Program-made: the position numbers and the translations under genes
Origin: Fen-1273 sp035516035
Lineage (GTDB): Bacteria; Bacteroidota; Ignavibacteria; UBA10030; UBA6906
Assembly: GCA_035516035.1 (NCBI GenBank)
Contig: DATJAS010000039.1
Coordinates: 1-64,000 of the forward strand
Length of the DNA: 64,000 nucleotides
Direction: 5' to 3'
Notes under the pieces: model-generated
Told to the model about the DNA's origin: nothing
Database searches by the model: none
What the model saw: only the letters and a program-made list of their open reading frames with translations
Shown here: positions 16,315-25,454 of the stretch, in pieces
Numbering within the stretch: position 1 is the first letter of the stretch
Layout: each line of letters begins with the position of its first letter

Positions 16315-19194
16315 TTACTTTGTCAGGAACCATCTGGCCGGGGGTATCTGCTCTTCAGGTACCCCCGGTCCTGCATAGCGAAGCTCCACGCTCTTTGCGC
16401 CTCCCTGCTGTATGTAGCTCAACGTGACGGGATGCTTCCCGGCATCCAGATTCAGAGACGTCCGGCGTTCCTGGTACCCGTGCAGTCCCCCGTTATCAAT
16501 GACCTGCTTGCTGTCAATCAGGAGCCTGGAGCCGTCGTCAGACCCGAGGACGAACGAGTAGACCCCCGGGGTGGTGATTTGCAGGAGCGCGCTGAACTGG
16601 ACGCCGAAATATTCTGTGCTGTTCGGGACGTCCTGGAGCGACAACGTGTATGTGACCCCGCGACGGGCGACAACGACCGTATCGAAGTCGGGGATGTCGT
16701 GCCACTCTCCCTCGTAGTACCTGAATGAGATCCCGTTGGAGCCCTTGCGCACGGCGGAATATGTCCTGGAGGCGGTGAAACTCGGGAATCCGGAGACGCC
16801 GAAGGCCCTTGCCTTTACCGTGGCGTCGCCGGCGAGGAAGAGGGGCGCCGTGTAGCGTGGGGACTGAGCGTTCGGCTGCGTCCCGTCGAGCGTGTACCGT
16901 ATCACCGCACCGGGCGTAGAGGAACGGATTTCAACGCGGAGCGATTCCGCCGCGTCAAACACACGCGCCTCCGGCAGGATGACGGGCTCCGGGGTGAGAG
17001 CCGATTCCCTGCCGGCCTCGACGATCATCGCGCGCGCCGCCCCGGGAGGGTTATCGAGGACCACCGGGGGAATGAGCGTCGTCTGCTTCGTCCATGCATT
17101 CTCCCAGTCTGCCAGCTCCTCCGGCCTGACGACGCCTCCCGGCGGCATTGCGCGGAGCAGCTCGAAATACCTCCTCCAGCGTGCTTCGTAGAAGTCGCGG
17201 ACAAGGCCGCTCCACATTTTCGACGCATAGTCGAACAGCTCCGGACCTCCCCAGACGGTGATCTGCATCCTCGCATTTTCCTCGTAGAGCGCGGAATCGC
17301 GGGCGTTCGTTCCCCATGAGCGGGCGTCCCCGATCCAGCGCTCCAGTCTCCTGTCCTCGCGGCTGTTCAGGAGCGCGTCGATATCGTCCATGAGCCTGAA
17401 CGCCTGGGCCGCCAGCGTGTCGCGAAGCTCGGGCATTCCCTCATCGTGGGCGCGTACGGCGTCGCGCAGCCGCTCGTCGACGGCGCCGCCGAGCGCCTGT
17501 GATGCAATCTCCACGGCGTCTGCGGCGTAGAGTGGGCTGGCCTTCATCGAATCCGCGACGGAGAGAAATGTCCTGGCTGCGGCCATGAATGCCGGGGAGA
17601 CATCCACGTTGCCTTCGACGCCGCGCCGGGGGCGGAGCTGGAACGCGTGACGGATATTGGTCGCCCCGTGCGCATATGCCGACCCTGCGAGGAGCGTCCA
17701 TGCCCTTCCGAGCGCGGCGGGGACTGTGCCATAGCGCGAGAGGGCGTACGCCGGGAGCCACCGGGAGAGATCGATCGGCGCGCGCGACCAGTACATATCC
17801 GTGTTCAGCTCGTACACGACGTCGTTGTTCTCGATCCCTTCGGGCGCGAGTCCGATTCCCTCGAGTCTCCCACGCGCCGGGCTGTTAAGCGCGGAAGCGG
17901 GATCGGTTGCCGCAAACTCCAGGTTCCCGTTGAGAGGGTTGTTCCCGCCGAAGTTGTGTATGATGCTGTATATCCACTGCTTGCCGTAAAACGCCTCCTG
18001 CGCTTTCCAGCCGTGCCAGAGTTCGTTGGCCAGGTCTAGTATCACCATCCGATCGTCCGGCACGCGGCTGAGGAATGCACGCACCGAAGGCTTGTCCCAG
18101 AATGTCCTGTCGTTGTAGAAGAGCCACCCCTGCATCACCCAGGTGCCCTGCGGATCCCCTGCAATGATGGATGAGTACACCGCCTCGCCGAACTCCGCCA
18201 GCTCCCGGTAGCGCGCAGTGTCGGAGACCGGTACCTGAAGCTCGTTGAAGCTGTCGGCCAGGTAGTAATGGTCGGTACCGAACATCTTCCTGTACGCAGC
18301 GAGAAACCTGGTCCCGATCTCGCGGAAAAGGGGAGAGGTGGGTGACAGGATGTGCGTCCGTTCATCCTGCGGAAAACCGCCCCAGGCGGCGAGATCATAA
18401 ATGCGCGCCTCGGGATGGAGCCTCCTGAACTGGGCTGGCACAAAGCCTGAGAATGCAGGCACGACGGGGATCATGCCCAGCGACCGCATCCGGGCGAGTA
18501 TCTTCTTCTGGAGAGAGGCCTGCCCGTCGATCCACCCCTGCGGCAGTGGTCCGCCGTGTCCGTTCACGTTTCCCATCCTGTGCCACGGCAAGAATGCCGG
18601 CCCGGTGAAAAACCCGTCCAGGTCCTGGCCGGTGAGCCCCATCGACTCCCAGACTTTCTGCCAGACCGCTTCCTGCCCGGTCATGGCCAGGGGCATGGAG
18701 ATCCCGTGGAGTGCCATCCAGTCTATCTCTTTCTCCCATCTCTTCCAGTCCCACCAGACTGTCGTGTACCCGAACGTGCAGACGTTGTAGAACTGCCTGT
18801 ACCGGTACGGCGTGACGACGCGCGTTCGTAGATAGTCGGGTAGCTGCGATGGAAGATCGAGATGCGAGCCGCTCCACGTCACCTGGCAATTGCAGGCATT
18901 GCGAAGGTAGTGGTAGAAACCCCTGCTCAGTGCCAGCGCCCCCGAGCCTTTGATCGTGACAGTGCCCGCGTGGGCTTCAACCTCGAAGACGTCCTTCCCC
19001 CCTTCCTGGCCGATGTTCTCCAGGTGGAATGAAGAGGCGCGGTCCTTAATCGTCCGCTTGATGAGCCACTCCGCCGCGGTAACGGCGGAGCGTTGCCGCG
19101 ACGTCTGGGCGGGCAGCTCCCGGGGTGCGATGACCAGCAGGAGTGCGGCGATGACTGTCAGGTGTGTGACGATGACTGTCAGGTGTGTGCGCAT
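16315..19194 (-). CDS. Secreted GH89 alpha-N-acetylglucosaminidase with chitobiase-C and PA14-like modules
   Basis: The protein is about 959 residues from ATG 19194; an ATG at 19224 would add ten residues encoded beside a dispersed repeat. It has a signal peptide, an N-terminal alpha/beta domain, then the GH89 catalytic region with YNVCTFGYTTVWWDW, the putative acid/base E318 in DSFNELQ and the putative nucleophile E452 in PEGIENNDVVY (numbering from 19194). These correspond to the two catalytic glutamates of human NAGLU as I recall them. After the helical GH89 C-terminal domain come a chitobiase/beta-hexosaminidase C-terminal-like module (IRYTLDGTQPN) and a PA14-like module (YSFVLGSDDGSRLLIDSKQV). 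It likely removes terminal alpha-GlcNAc from heparan-type or mucin-type glycans outside the cytoplasm. Confidence 0.88.
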   Translation of the reverse strand: MRTHLTVIVTHLTVIAALLLVIAPRELPAQTSRQRSAVTAAEWLIKRTIKDRASSFHLENIGQEGGKDVFEVEAHAGTVTIKGSGALALSRGFYHYLRNACNCQVTWSGSHLDLPSQLPDYLRTRVVTPYRYRQFYNVCTFGYTTVWWDWKRWEKEIDWMALHGISMPLAMTGQEAVWQKVWESMGLTGQDLDGFFTGPAFLPWHRMGNVNGHGGPLPQGWIDGQASLQKKILARMRSLGMIPVVPAFSGFVPAQFRRLHPEARIYDLAAWGGFPQDERTHILSPTSPLFREIGTRFLAAYRKMFGTDHYYLADSFNELQVPVSDTARYRELAEFGEAVYSSIIAGDPQGTWVMQGWLFYNDRTFWDKPSVRAFLSRVPDDRMVILDLANELWHGWKAQEAFYGKQWIYSIIHNFGGNNPLNGNLEFAATDPASALNSPARGRLEGIGLAPEGIENNDVVYELNTDMYWSRAPIDLSRWLPAYALSRYGTVPAALGRAWTLLAGSAYAHGATNIRHAFQLRPRRGVEGNVDVSPAFMAAARTFLSVADSMKASPLYAADAVEIASQALGGAVDERLRDAVRAHDEGMPELRDTLAAQAFRLMDDIDALLNSREDRRLERWIGDARSWGTNARDSALYEENARMQITVWGGPELFDYASKMWSGLVRDFYEARWRRYFELLRAMPPGGVVRPEELADWENAWTKQTTLIPPVVLDNPPGAARAMIVEAGRESALTPEPVILPEARVFDAAESLRVEIRSSTPGAVIRYTLDGTQPNAQSPRYTAPLFLAGDATVKARAFGVSGFPSFTASRTYSAVRKGSNGISFRYYEGEWHDIPDFDTVVVARRGVTYTLSLQDVPNSTEYFGVQFSALLQITTPGVYSFVLGSDDGSRLLIDSKQVIDNGGLHGYQERRTSLNLDAGKHPVTLSYIQQGGAKSVELRYAGPGVPEEQIPPARWFLTK
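19149..19190. repeat. 21-bp tandem duplication inside the GH89 signal peptide
   Basis: Two adjacent 21-bp units (19149-19169 and 19170-19190) differ at one position and encode the duplicated THLTVI-x hydrophobic heptapeptide in the signal peptide of the GH89 protein. The duplication is in frame and lengthens the hydrophobic core. Confidence 0.8.
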
Positions 19195-19216
19195 GATCTG
19201 ATTGATGTGAATGTGA

Positions 19217-19250
19217 CCCGTCATTGCGAGCGCTTTTTGCGAAGCAATCT
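19217..19250. repeat. Intergenic palindromic repeat, copy 1 (short form)
   Basis: CCGTCATTGCGAGCG joined by a short linker to GCGAAGCAATCT. These are the conserved ends of a repeat family present five times in the window. It lies immediately upstream of the GH89 gene. Confidence 0.75.
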
Positions 19251-19414
19251 AACGAAATCTCCCCCTCTTTTTCAATGTGGATCGTGCAAACAGTGGATCG
19301 CGCAAACTACTCGAGCGAGTTGAACGCCTCATTCTATTTGAGTATCTTCCCCCGTGCGCGCCCCCGTCGTCTCACCTCAGCGCTCACCCTCACGTCACCG
19401 GAAGCCGCAAAGTG

Positions 19415-20227
19415 ATGCACCTCAGGGTCCTGGGAAGCTCGAGCGCGGGCAACTGCACGCTGATCTGGAACAGCGAATCCACCGTTATGGTGGACTGCGG
19501 GTTCGGGCGCACGTACATGCGGTCCAGTCTCGAATCACTCGACCTCGACATACCCCCACTGGCGGGACTCCTGGTCACGCACGCGCACGGGGATCACGTC
19601 AACGACGCGTCTGTCGACCTTCTTGTCCAGAACCGCATCCCGGTCGTCGTCCGCCGCGAGCTTACGAAGCATCTCCGCAGGATGTACCCTTCCATGCGGC
19701 GCGCTGCGAAAGAAGGACTTCTTGTCGAGCTTGCCCCGGGCGGGGGGACAGTCGGCTCTCTCGCCGTGGATTCATTCCCCGTGCATCATGATTCACCAGG
19801 GGGATGCTTCGGTTTCGGGGTGACGGATGGCTCTGCGACGACTCCGGTGCGTGTCGCCATTGCAACTGACCTCGGATTTACGGAGGAGGAACTGGTCGAG
19901 CGATTCCGGGATACCCGGGCCGTCGTCATCGAATCAAACCACGACGTCAGGATGCTGGAGAACTCCGGGCGTCCAGAATGGCTGAAAAAGAGGATCCGCG
20001 AAATCGGCCATCTCTCCAATGACCAGTGCGCCGAATTCGTCGGGGCAGTCGTGCGCACCAGTGCCCGGCCCCCGGCGGCGGTTGTCCTCGCCCATATCAG
20101 CCAGCAGTGCAACACGAACGAGCTGGCCGAGCGGGCGACGGCCGGGGCGCTCACGCGGGACGGGTTCTCATCCGTGCGCGTGGTCCAGACGTTCCAGGCG
20201 CGACCTTCGGAGATCGTGGCGGTCTAG
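19415..20227 (+). CDS. MBL-fold metallohydrolase, YycJ/WalJ-like
   Basis: The protein has 270 residues from ATG 19415 (MHLRVLGSSSAGNCT); the frame is open upstream but that part does not look like protein. The metallo-beta-lactamase fold is shown by SSSAGNCTLI, VDCGFG and the zinc motif THAHGDH, with a later FPVHHD, IATDLGF and a C-terminal VLAHISQQCNT. The opening and the short length match the YycJ/WalJ subgroup (single-domain cytoplasmic hydrolases implicated in nucleic acid or cell-wall control in other bacteria). The exact substrate is unknown. The TAG stop codon lies at the edge of an intergenic repeat. It sits between glycosidase genes, but nothing ties it functionally to them. Confidence 0.8.
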   Translation: MHLRVLGSSSAGNCTLIWNSESTVMVDCGFGRTYMRSSLESLDLDIPPLAGLLVTHAHGDHVNDASVDLLVQNRIPVVVRRELTKHLRRMYPSMRRAAKEGLLVELAPGGGTVGSLAVDSFPVHHDSPGGCFGFGVTDGSATTPVRVAIATDLGFTEEELVERFRDTRAVVIESNHDVRMLENSGRPEWLKKRIREIGHLSNDQCAEFVGAVVRTSARPPAAVVLAHISQQCNTNELAERATAGALTRDGFSSVRVVQTFQARPSEIVAV

Positions 20228-20326
20228 ATTGCTTCGTTGCAATAAACGCTCCTCGCAATGACTGTCATTGCGAGCGAAGTCCGTTCTTTGGACCACGCCG
20301 TTCTCTGGCGTGGCGAAGCAATCTCG
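20226..20326. repeat. Intergenic palindromic repeat, copy 2 (double form with two internal hairpins)
   Basis: An inverted unit (AGATTGCTTCG ... CTCGCAATGAC, 20226-20262) is followed by a direct unit from GTCATTGCGAGCG (20264) to GCGAAGCAATCTC. The direct unit carries two hairpins, GTCC-GTTCTTT-GGAC and CACGCC-GTTCTCT-GGCGTG. The first bases belong to the stop codon of the MBL-fold gene. The upstream-extended frame of the next glycosidase runs through the repeat and should not be taken as coding. Confidence 0.8.
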
Positions 20327-20377
20327 CGGTTTCTGTGGCTATTGTCCATCCTCTATTCTACATTGTCCGTTGGTTTA

Positions 20378-23119
20378 ATGTCTATGCGACTCACACCTGT
20401 CGTTGCCCTGGTTATTCTCGCCTCCCCAGCGTTTTCCCTCCCCCGCACCACGACGGGGGAATTCACGATCCACAACACAGTGCTGACGTGCACGGTCGGC
20501 ATACAGGAAGGTCATCTCGCGTTTGACCGTGTCCTGCTCAACCCGGCCGGCGGATCCTCTTCCTCCGCGGAGCTGATCCCCGTCGAGACGGACGGCGACT
20601 TCGCGCTTGAGATCATGTGGTCTGACTGGCGGCCCCCCGGGGCGAAAAACAACGGGGAGAATCCGGTCACGCTGACGGCCAGGGACTTCACGTTCGATAC
20701 CGCGTCGACAGTACCCGGCACGCGCGGCGGGACTGAATTGCGCCTCGACTTCACCGGGCCGGACGGGACGATTCGTCTCCGCGTTACATATGGTATCGGG
20801 GCCGGCGATTTCTACGTGCGGAAAACCATCGCCGTCATGGATTCAACCGGCGCCGGCCATTTTCTGCGCCAGGTGCGCGCGATGGACTGCATTCTCAGGG
20901 GTTCCCCCGCGATTCGCAAAAGCGGAGGGTTCGGGCAGCCGGCGGCGAGCACGTACGCGGGGAGGACCGGGGCGTTCTTCGGTCTCGAGTATCCCGCTTC
21001 CCGGAACTCCCTGGTCGCCGAAGGTGCGGACGCGCGGCTCCGGTGCGGCGAAGAGATCGGCGAGCCGATCGGCAACCGCTGGTTGAGCGCGGACCCGGCC
21101 GTGGAGGGCGTGACGCCCGATACGGCCGTACGGCAGTGGTTCTGGCACTACGTCGACGACATCCGCGTCGCCCCCCTGCGTCCCTACACGCTCTATAATT
21201 CCTGGTACGACATTCGCTCTCCGGATTTCCGCAACATCGATCCCGCGCACGTGATGAACGAGGAGAACATCCTCCGGATCATCGGCCTGATCGACAGGAA
21301 CATGATCGACAAACACGGGATACGGCTTGACGCGTTTGTTCTGGACGACGGCTGGGACGTGTACGAAAGCGACTGGCAGCTCAGGCCGGTCCAGTTCCCG
21401 CACGGGCTGAAGCCCATCGCGGACGAGTTGAAAAAGACGAACACCGCGCTGGGCATGTGGCTCGGCCCGACCGGCGGGTATTCATTCCACGACCGCCGGA
21501 TGGGCTGGATGAAGGCGCACGGCTACGAGATTGTCGACGACCAGCTCTGCCTTGCGGGAGAAAAATACAGCGCCCTCTTCCGGAAACGGGTCGAGGATTT
21601 CGTGCGCGACGATGGGGTCGGGTATTTCAAGTGGGACGGTATCCAGTTCGTCTGCAACGACCCCTCGCACGGGCACCCGGTGGACATCTACTCGCGGCGC
21701 GCGGTTATCGAGAGCGTGATCGACAAGTGCAGGGCGGTTCGCGCCATCAACCCGGCCACATTTCTGAACGTCACATCGGGCACCTGGCTCAGTCCCTGGT
21801 GGCTCCCATACGCAAACCAGATCTGGATGGACGGGCAGGACTACGGGTACGCCGACGTTCCCTCCATCAGCCCCCGCGACGCGGCGATCACGTACCGCGA
21901 CTTCGTCCTCTACGAGGACCTCAGGACAAAGGACCTCTGGTTCCCCGTCGCGAACATGATGACGCACGGTATCATCAAGGGGGACCTTGAGAAGCTGGGC
22001 GGCGAGCACGAGCCGCTCGACAAGTTCACGAACGAAGCGCTCCTGTATTTTGCGCGTGGCGTCTCGATGTGGGAGATGTACATCTCACCCGACCTCCTGT
22101 CCGACGGGGAATGGGACGCGATGGCGCAATCGATGCAATGGGCAAGGGACCGGTTCCCGGTTCTGTCGACCACGACGATGGTGGGGGGAGATCCGAAGGC
22201 GCGCGAGACTTACGGGTATGTCCATTTCCGGGGGAAGGAAGGCGTGATCGCGGCCCGGAACCCCTCGATCGAGCCCGGATCGCTCCAGGTGGCGCTCCTC
22301 CCGTCGGAGGGGCTCGATCCGTCGGCTGATTCGCTCGTGCTGGAGCGCGTCTACCCCTCGCTCTGGATATCCCCTGCGCTGACACGGGCGGGCTCCTTGG
22401 TCACGCTCCCGCTCGACGGATACGAGACGGCCGTGTACGAGCTTTATCCGCTGAAGAGTGCGACGGTTCCGCTGGTCGCGGGAGTGCGCTTTGCCGCAAA
22501 GAACACGGAGGGTACGCGATCGGTCGTGGCATGCTACCCGGAAGGAGAGGGGCGGACGAGGGTGCTCAATCCGTCGATCGCCCTCTCGGCTGAGCGGGGC
22601 GGGCACAGCGTTACACTGCCGGAAATCAGGTTTGACCACGGCGACTCACGCCCTGCCGGCTCCTCTGTACACGTGGGAAGTCGTCCCGGCACCGGCGCGT
22701 TTGAGTTTTCGCTCGATATCGACGCCTCCGCGCACAATGCGATGCTGGCCGTCCTCCTGAAGCCGTCTCCCGGGACACAACCCTCCGGCGCTCCGGCGAT
22801 CACCGCGCACATCGACGGCTCCGCAGTGCAACTCGAGACGGAAAGCCAGAAGGGGATGTGGGCGTGGTACACTGTGCCTGTCAGGGCCGGTACCCACTCC
22901 CTTTCATTGCTCATAGCGCCCGGCGGAAACGATAAGTCCTGGAAGGGGCTGGCGACGGCCTACCTGATCTGTGACCGGGCAGTCGAAGCGCAGGAAGTCT
23001 CGTTTGTATTGAAGGCGCCTCCCGTATTGCGGCCCATGCCTCCTCTACCTGCGGCCCCGGGAGAGTTCCGCGTCAACGAGCTTCTTGTGGAGCAGGAAAT
23101 TTCCGCGGCCGCTCCGTAG
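20378..23119 (+). CDS. Secreted GH36-like glycoside hydrolase (alpha-galactosidase / alpha-GalNAcase type)
   Basis: The protein has 913 residues from ATG 20378 (MSMRLTPVVALVILASPAFS, a signal peptide). Longer starts lie inside the intergenic repeat. It has an N-terminal beta-sandwich, then a TIM barrel with YNSWYDIRS, DAFVLDDGWDVYESDW, LGMWLGPTGGYSF and YFKWDG, where D420 is the probable nucleophile in the K-W-D motif of clan GH-D (GH27/GH36). WMDGQDYGY later in the barrel may carry the acid/base. C-terminal beta domains follow. Residues around the active site differ enough from classical alpha-galactosidases that the substrate (alpha-Gal, alpha-GalNAc or other) cannot be told. It lies between other glycan-degrading enzymes on the same strand as GH20. 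Confidence 0.7.
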   Translation: MSMRLTPVVALVILASPAFSLPRTTTGEFTIHNTVLTCTVGIQEGHLAFDRVLLNPAGGSSSSAELIPVETDGDFALEIMWSDWRPPGAKNNGENPVTLTARDFTFDTASTVPGTRGGTELRLDFTGPDGTIRLRVTYGIGAGDFYVRKTIAVMDSTGAGHFLRQVRAMDCILRGSPAIRKSGGFGQPAASTYAGRTGAFFGLEYPASRNSLVAEGADARLRCGEEIGEPIGNRWLSADPAVEGVTPDTAVRQWFWHYVDDIRVAPLRPYTLYNSWYDIRSPDFRNIDPAHVMNEENILRIIGLIDRNMIDKHGIRLDAFVLDDGWDVYESDWQLRPVQFPHGLKPIADELKKTNTALGMWLGPTGGYSFHDRRMGWMKAHGYEIVDDQLCLAGEKYSALFRKRVEDFVRDDGVGYFKWDGIQFVCNDPSHGHPVDIYSRRAVIESVIDKCRAVRAINPATFLNVTSGTWLSPWWLPYANQIWMDGQDYGYADVPSISPRDAAITYRDFVLYEDLRTKDLWFPVANMMTHGIIKGDLEKLGGEHEPLDKFTNEALLYFARGVSMWEMYISPDLLSDGEWDAMAQSMQWARDRFPVLSTTTMVGGDPKARETYGYVHFRGKEGVIAARNPSIEPGSLQVALLPSEGLDPSADSLVLERVYPSLWISPALTRAGSLVTLPLDGYETAVYELYPLKSATVPLVAGVRFAAKNTEGTRSVVACYPEGEGRTRVLNPSIALSAERGGHSVTLPEIRFDHGDSRPAGSSVHVGSRPGTGAFEFSLDIDASAHNAMLAVLLKPSPGTQPSGAPAITAHIDGSAVQLETESQKGMWAWYTVPVRAGTHSLSLLIAPGGNDKSWKGLATAYLICDRAVEAQEVSFVLKAPPVLRPMPPLPAAPGEFRVNELLVEQEISAAAP

Positions 23120-23158
23120 GCGATCACGAGGAACCACTTTCCACGCATAATCCCACAT

Positions 23159-25420
23159 ATGCCCATGCGCATCATTCACGCGTCCTCCATAATGTTCCCT
23201 GTGCTGATACTCGCTATCTCGTCGATGCGGGCCCATGCCGGCGACCAGTTGCATCCCGTCCTGTCGCTTGTTCCCGAGCCCGTGAGCGTCAAAGAGCTCC
23301 CGGGGAAATTTGTCGTCGGTCCCGGCACTTCACTTGCTGTCGATCAGGCCGCGCCTGCGTTCAGGGATGTCGCCCGCTTTCTGGCGGCCCGACTGAGGGA
23401 ATCGACCGGGTTCCCCCTCCCCCTCGATACCGCGGCGACAAGGCCGGCCCCCGGCCAGATTTATTTTGCATCCGGTTCCGTCGCGGGGGGGGAAGAAGCG
23501 TATGCGCTGGACGTATCGAACGGGGGGATCCGCATTTCGGCTCAGGCTCCCGCGGGAGCGTTCTATGCCATGCAAACGCTCCTCCAGCTCCTGCCGCCGG
23601 AAATCGAGTACGGATCACTGTTCCAGGGCCTGAGCTGGACGATCCCGTGCGTACAGGTGAAGGACGCGCCGCGGTTTCCCTGGAGAGGGATGCACCTCGA
23701 CGTCGGCAGGCATTTCTTCGGGAAGAAATTCGTCGAAGAATACATCGACCTTCTCTCCAGGTACAAGTTCAACGTCTTTCACTGGCACCTGACGGAGGAC
23801 CAGGGGTGGAGGATCGAGATCAAGAAATACCCGCGGCTCACCACCGTCGGCTCATGGCGGAAAGAGACGCTGGGCGACGGTCAGCCCCACGGCGGGTTCT
23901 ACACGCAGGACGAGGTGAGGGAGGTTGTCGCCTACGCCCGGGAGCGGTTCATTACGATCGTCCCGGAAATCGAGATGCCCGGCCATTCGACGTCGGCGCT
24001 CGCGGCGTACCCCGAGCTTTCATGCACCGGGGGCCCGTTTGACGTACAGACGAAGTGGCGCGTGTTCGACGACGTCTACTGCGCGGGGAACGACAAAACG
24101 TTTGAATTCCTCGATGACGTCCTGACGGAAGTGATGGCGCTCTTCCCCGGGCCGTACATACACATCGGCGGGGACGAGTGCCCCAAGACGCGCTGGAAGG
24201 CCTGCCCGAAATGCCAGGCCCGGATCAAGGCCGAGGGACTGGCGAACGAGCACGAGCTGCAGAGCTACTTCATCAAAAGGATTGAGCGATTCGTCAATGC
24301 GCACGGCAAGCGCTTGATCGGGTGGGATGAGATCCTCGAAGGGGGGCTCGCACCCAATGCGACTGTCATGTCCTGGCGCGGGATAGACGGGGGAATCGCC
24401 GCCGCCACCGCAGGTCACGGCGTGGTCATGAGTCCCACATCCAACTGCTATTTCGATTATTACCAGGGGCTGACCGGAGAACCCTGGGCGGTCGGCAGCT
24501 ATCTGCCGCTGGAGAAGGTCTATGCGTATGAACCCGTGCCTCCCGGGCTCACCCCGGAACAGGCACGTCACATCCTGGGAGCGCAGGGGAACGTGTGGAC
24601 GGAGTCCATCCCCGGGCCTCCGCAGGCGGAGTACATGGCGTTTCCCCGCGCCTGTGCGATGAGCGAGGTGGTCTGGACGCCGGCGGCGAAGAAGGACTTC
24701 CGTGACTTCTCCGCCCGGATGGCGGACCAGTACGACCGCTTCGTCATGCGCGGCGTCAACGCCCGCATTCCGCCCCCCACCGGGTTCGAAGGGAACGCCG
24801 TCTTCACGAGCGACACGGTGGTGTCGATCGTGAGCCAGGTTCCCGGCTCCGTGATGCGGTACACGCTGGACGGCACCGACCCCACGAGCGGCTCCCCGGA
24901 AGTCACGGGACCGCTTACGCTCCGTGCGAGCACGACTGTAAAGGCCCGGACGTTTCTTACGTCGGGAGGAACGAGCCCTGTGCCGTTCGGCGTGTTCAGC
25001 CGGATCGATCCGGCGGTGAACGGGGTGGCATATACGATTGTGCCCCGCCGCGCAGGCGTCGAGACGATCCGGGGAGTCACCTCCATGATGTCGCTCGAGG
25101 GTCTGCCGCTTCCCGGCGACAGCTCCACTGTGACGCTGGAGGCACTGCTCGACATCCCTTCGGACGGGATCTACACGTTCGCGATGGCGCAGGGGGATTC
25201 GGCCTCGCTGACCATCGACGCCTTCAGGCCCGTTGATAACAGGGCCGCCGACTGGTGGGACGTTCCCACGGCGCGGTTCGCGCTGGGGAAAGGCGCTCAC
25301 CGGATCTCGGTCGTGGTCGCCGCGGCCGGGCGTCCGAGCGGGCTGGGACTCAGCCTCGAAGGCCCGGGGCTCGAGCGCCGGGCAATCCCGCCGTTCATGC
25401 TCCGTCGGTCATCGCGATGA
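23159..25420 (+). CDS. Secreted GH20 beta-N-acetylhexosaminidase with chitobiase-C-like and PA14-like modules
   Basis: The protein has 753 residues. Signal peptide, then the GH20b N-terminal domain (about 35-150), then the GH20 barrel with RGMHLDVGRHFF, FHWHLTEDQGWRIEI and the catalytic pair D339-E340 in HIGGDECPK. In this family the Asp stabilises the substrate acetamido group and the Glu is the acid/base. WTE and a C-terminal barrel end follow. Residues about 550-620 form a chitobiase-C-like module (MRYTLDGTDPTSG), and the rest is PA14-like (IYTFAMAQGDSASLTID). It removes terminal beta-GlcNAc or beta-GalNAc. It shares its accessory modules with the GH89 enzyme and is followed by the transporter genes. 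Confidence 0.92.
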   Translation: MPMRIIHASSIMFPVLILAISSMRAHAGDQLHPVLSLVPEPVSVKELPGKFVVGPGTSLAVDQAAPAFRDVARFLAARLRESTGFPLPLDTAATRPAPGQIYFASGSVAGGEEAYALDVSNGGIRISAQAPAGAFYAMQTLLQLLPPEIEYGSLFQGLSWTIPCVQVKDAPRFPWRGMHLDVGRHFFGKKFVEEYIDLLSRYKFNVFHWHLTEDQGWRIEIKKYPRLTTVGSWRKETLGDGQPHGGFYTQDEVREVVAYARERFITIVPEIEMPGHSTSALAAYPELSCTGGPFDVQTKWRVFDDVYCAGNDKTFEFLDDVLTEVMALFPGPYIHIGGDECPKTRWKACPKCQARIKAEGLANEHELQSYFIKRIERFVNAHGKRLIGWDEILEGGLAPNATVMSWRGIDGGIAAATAGHGVVMSPTSNCYFDYYQGLTGEPWAVGSYLPLEKVYAYEPVPPGLTPEQARHILGAQGNVWTESIPGPPQAEYMAFPRACAMSEVVWTPAAKKDFRDFSARMADQYDRFVMRGVNARIPPPTGFEGNAVFTSDTVVSIVSQVPGSVMRYTLDGTDPTSGSPEVTGPLTLRASTTVKARTFLTSGGTSPVPFGVFSRIDPAVNGVAYTIVPRRAGVETIRGVTSMMSLEGLPLPGDSSTVTLEALLDIPSDGIYTFAMAQGDSASLTIDAFRPVDNRAADWWDVPTARFALGKGAHRISVVVAAAGRPSGLGLSLEGPGLERRAIPPFMLRRSSR

Positions 25421-25454
25421 CGTCATCCACATCACACATTCATGAGGAACACGC

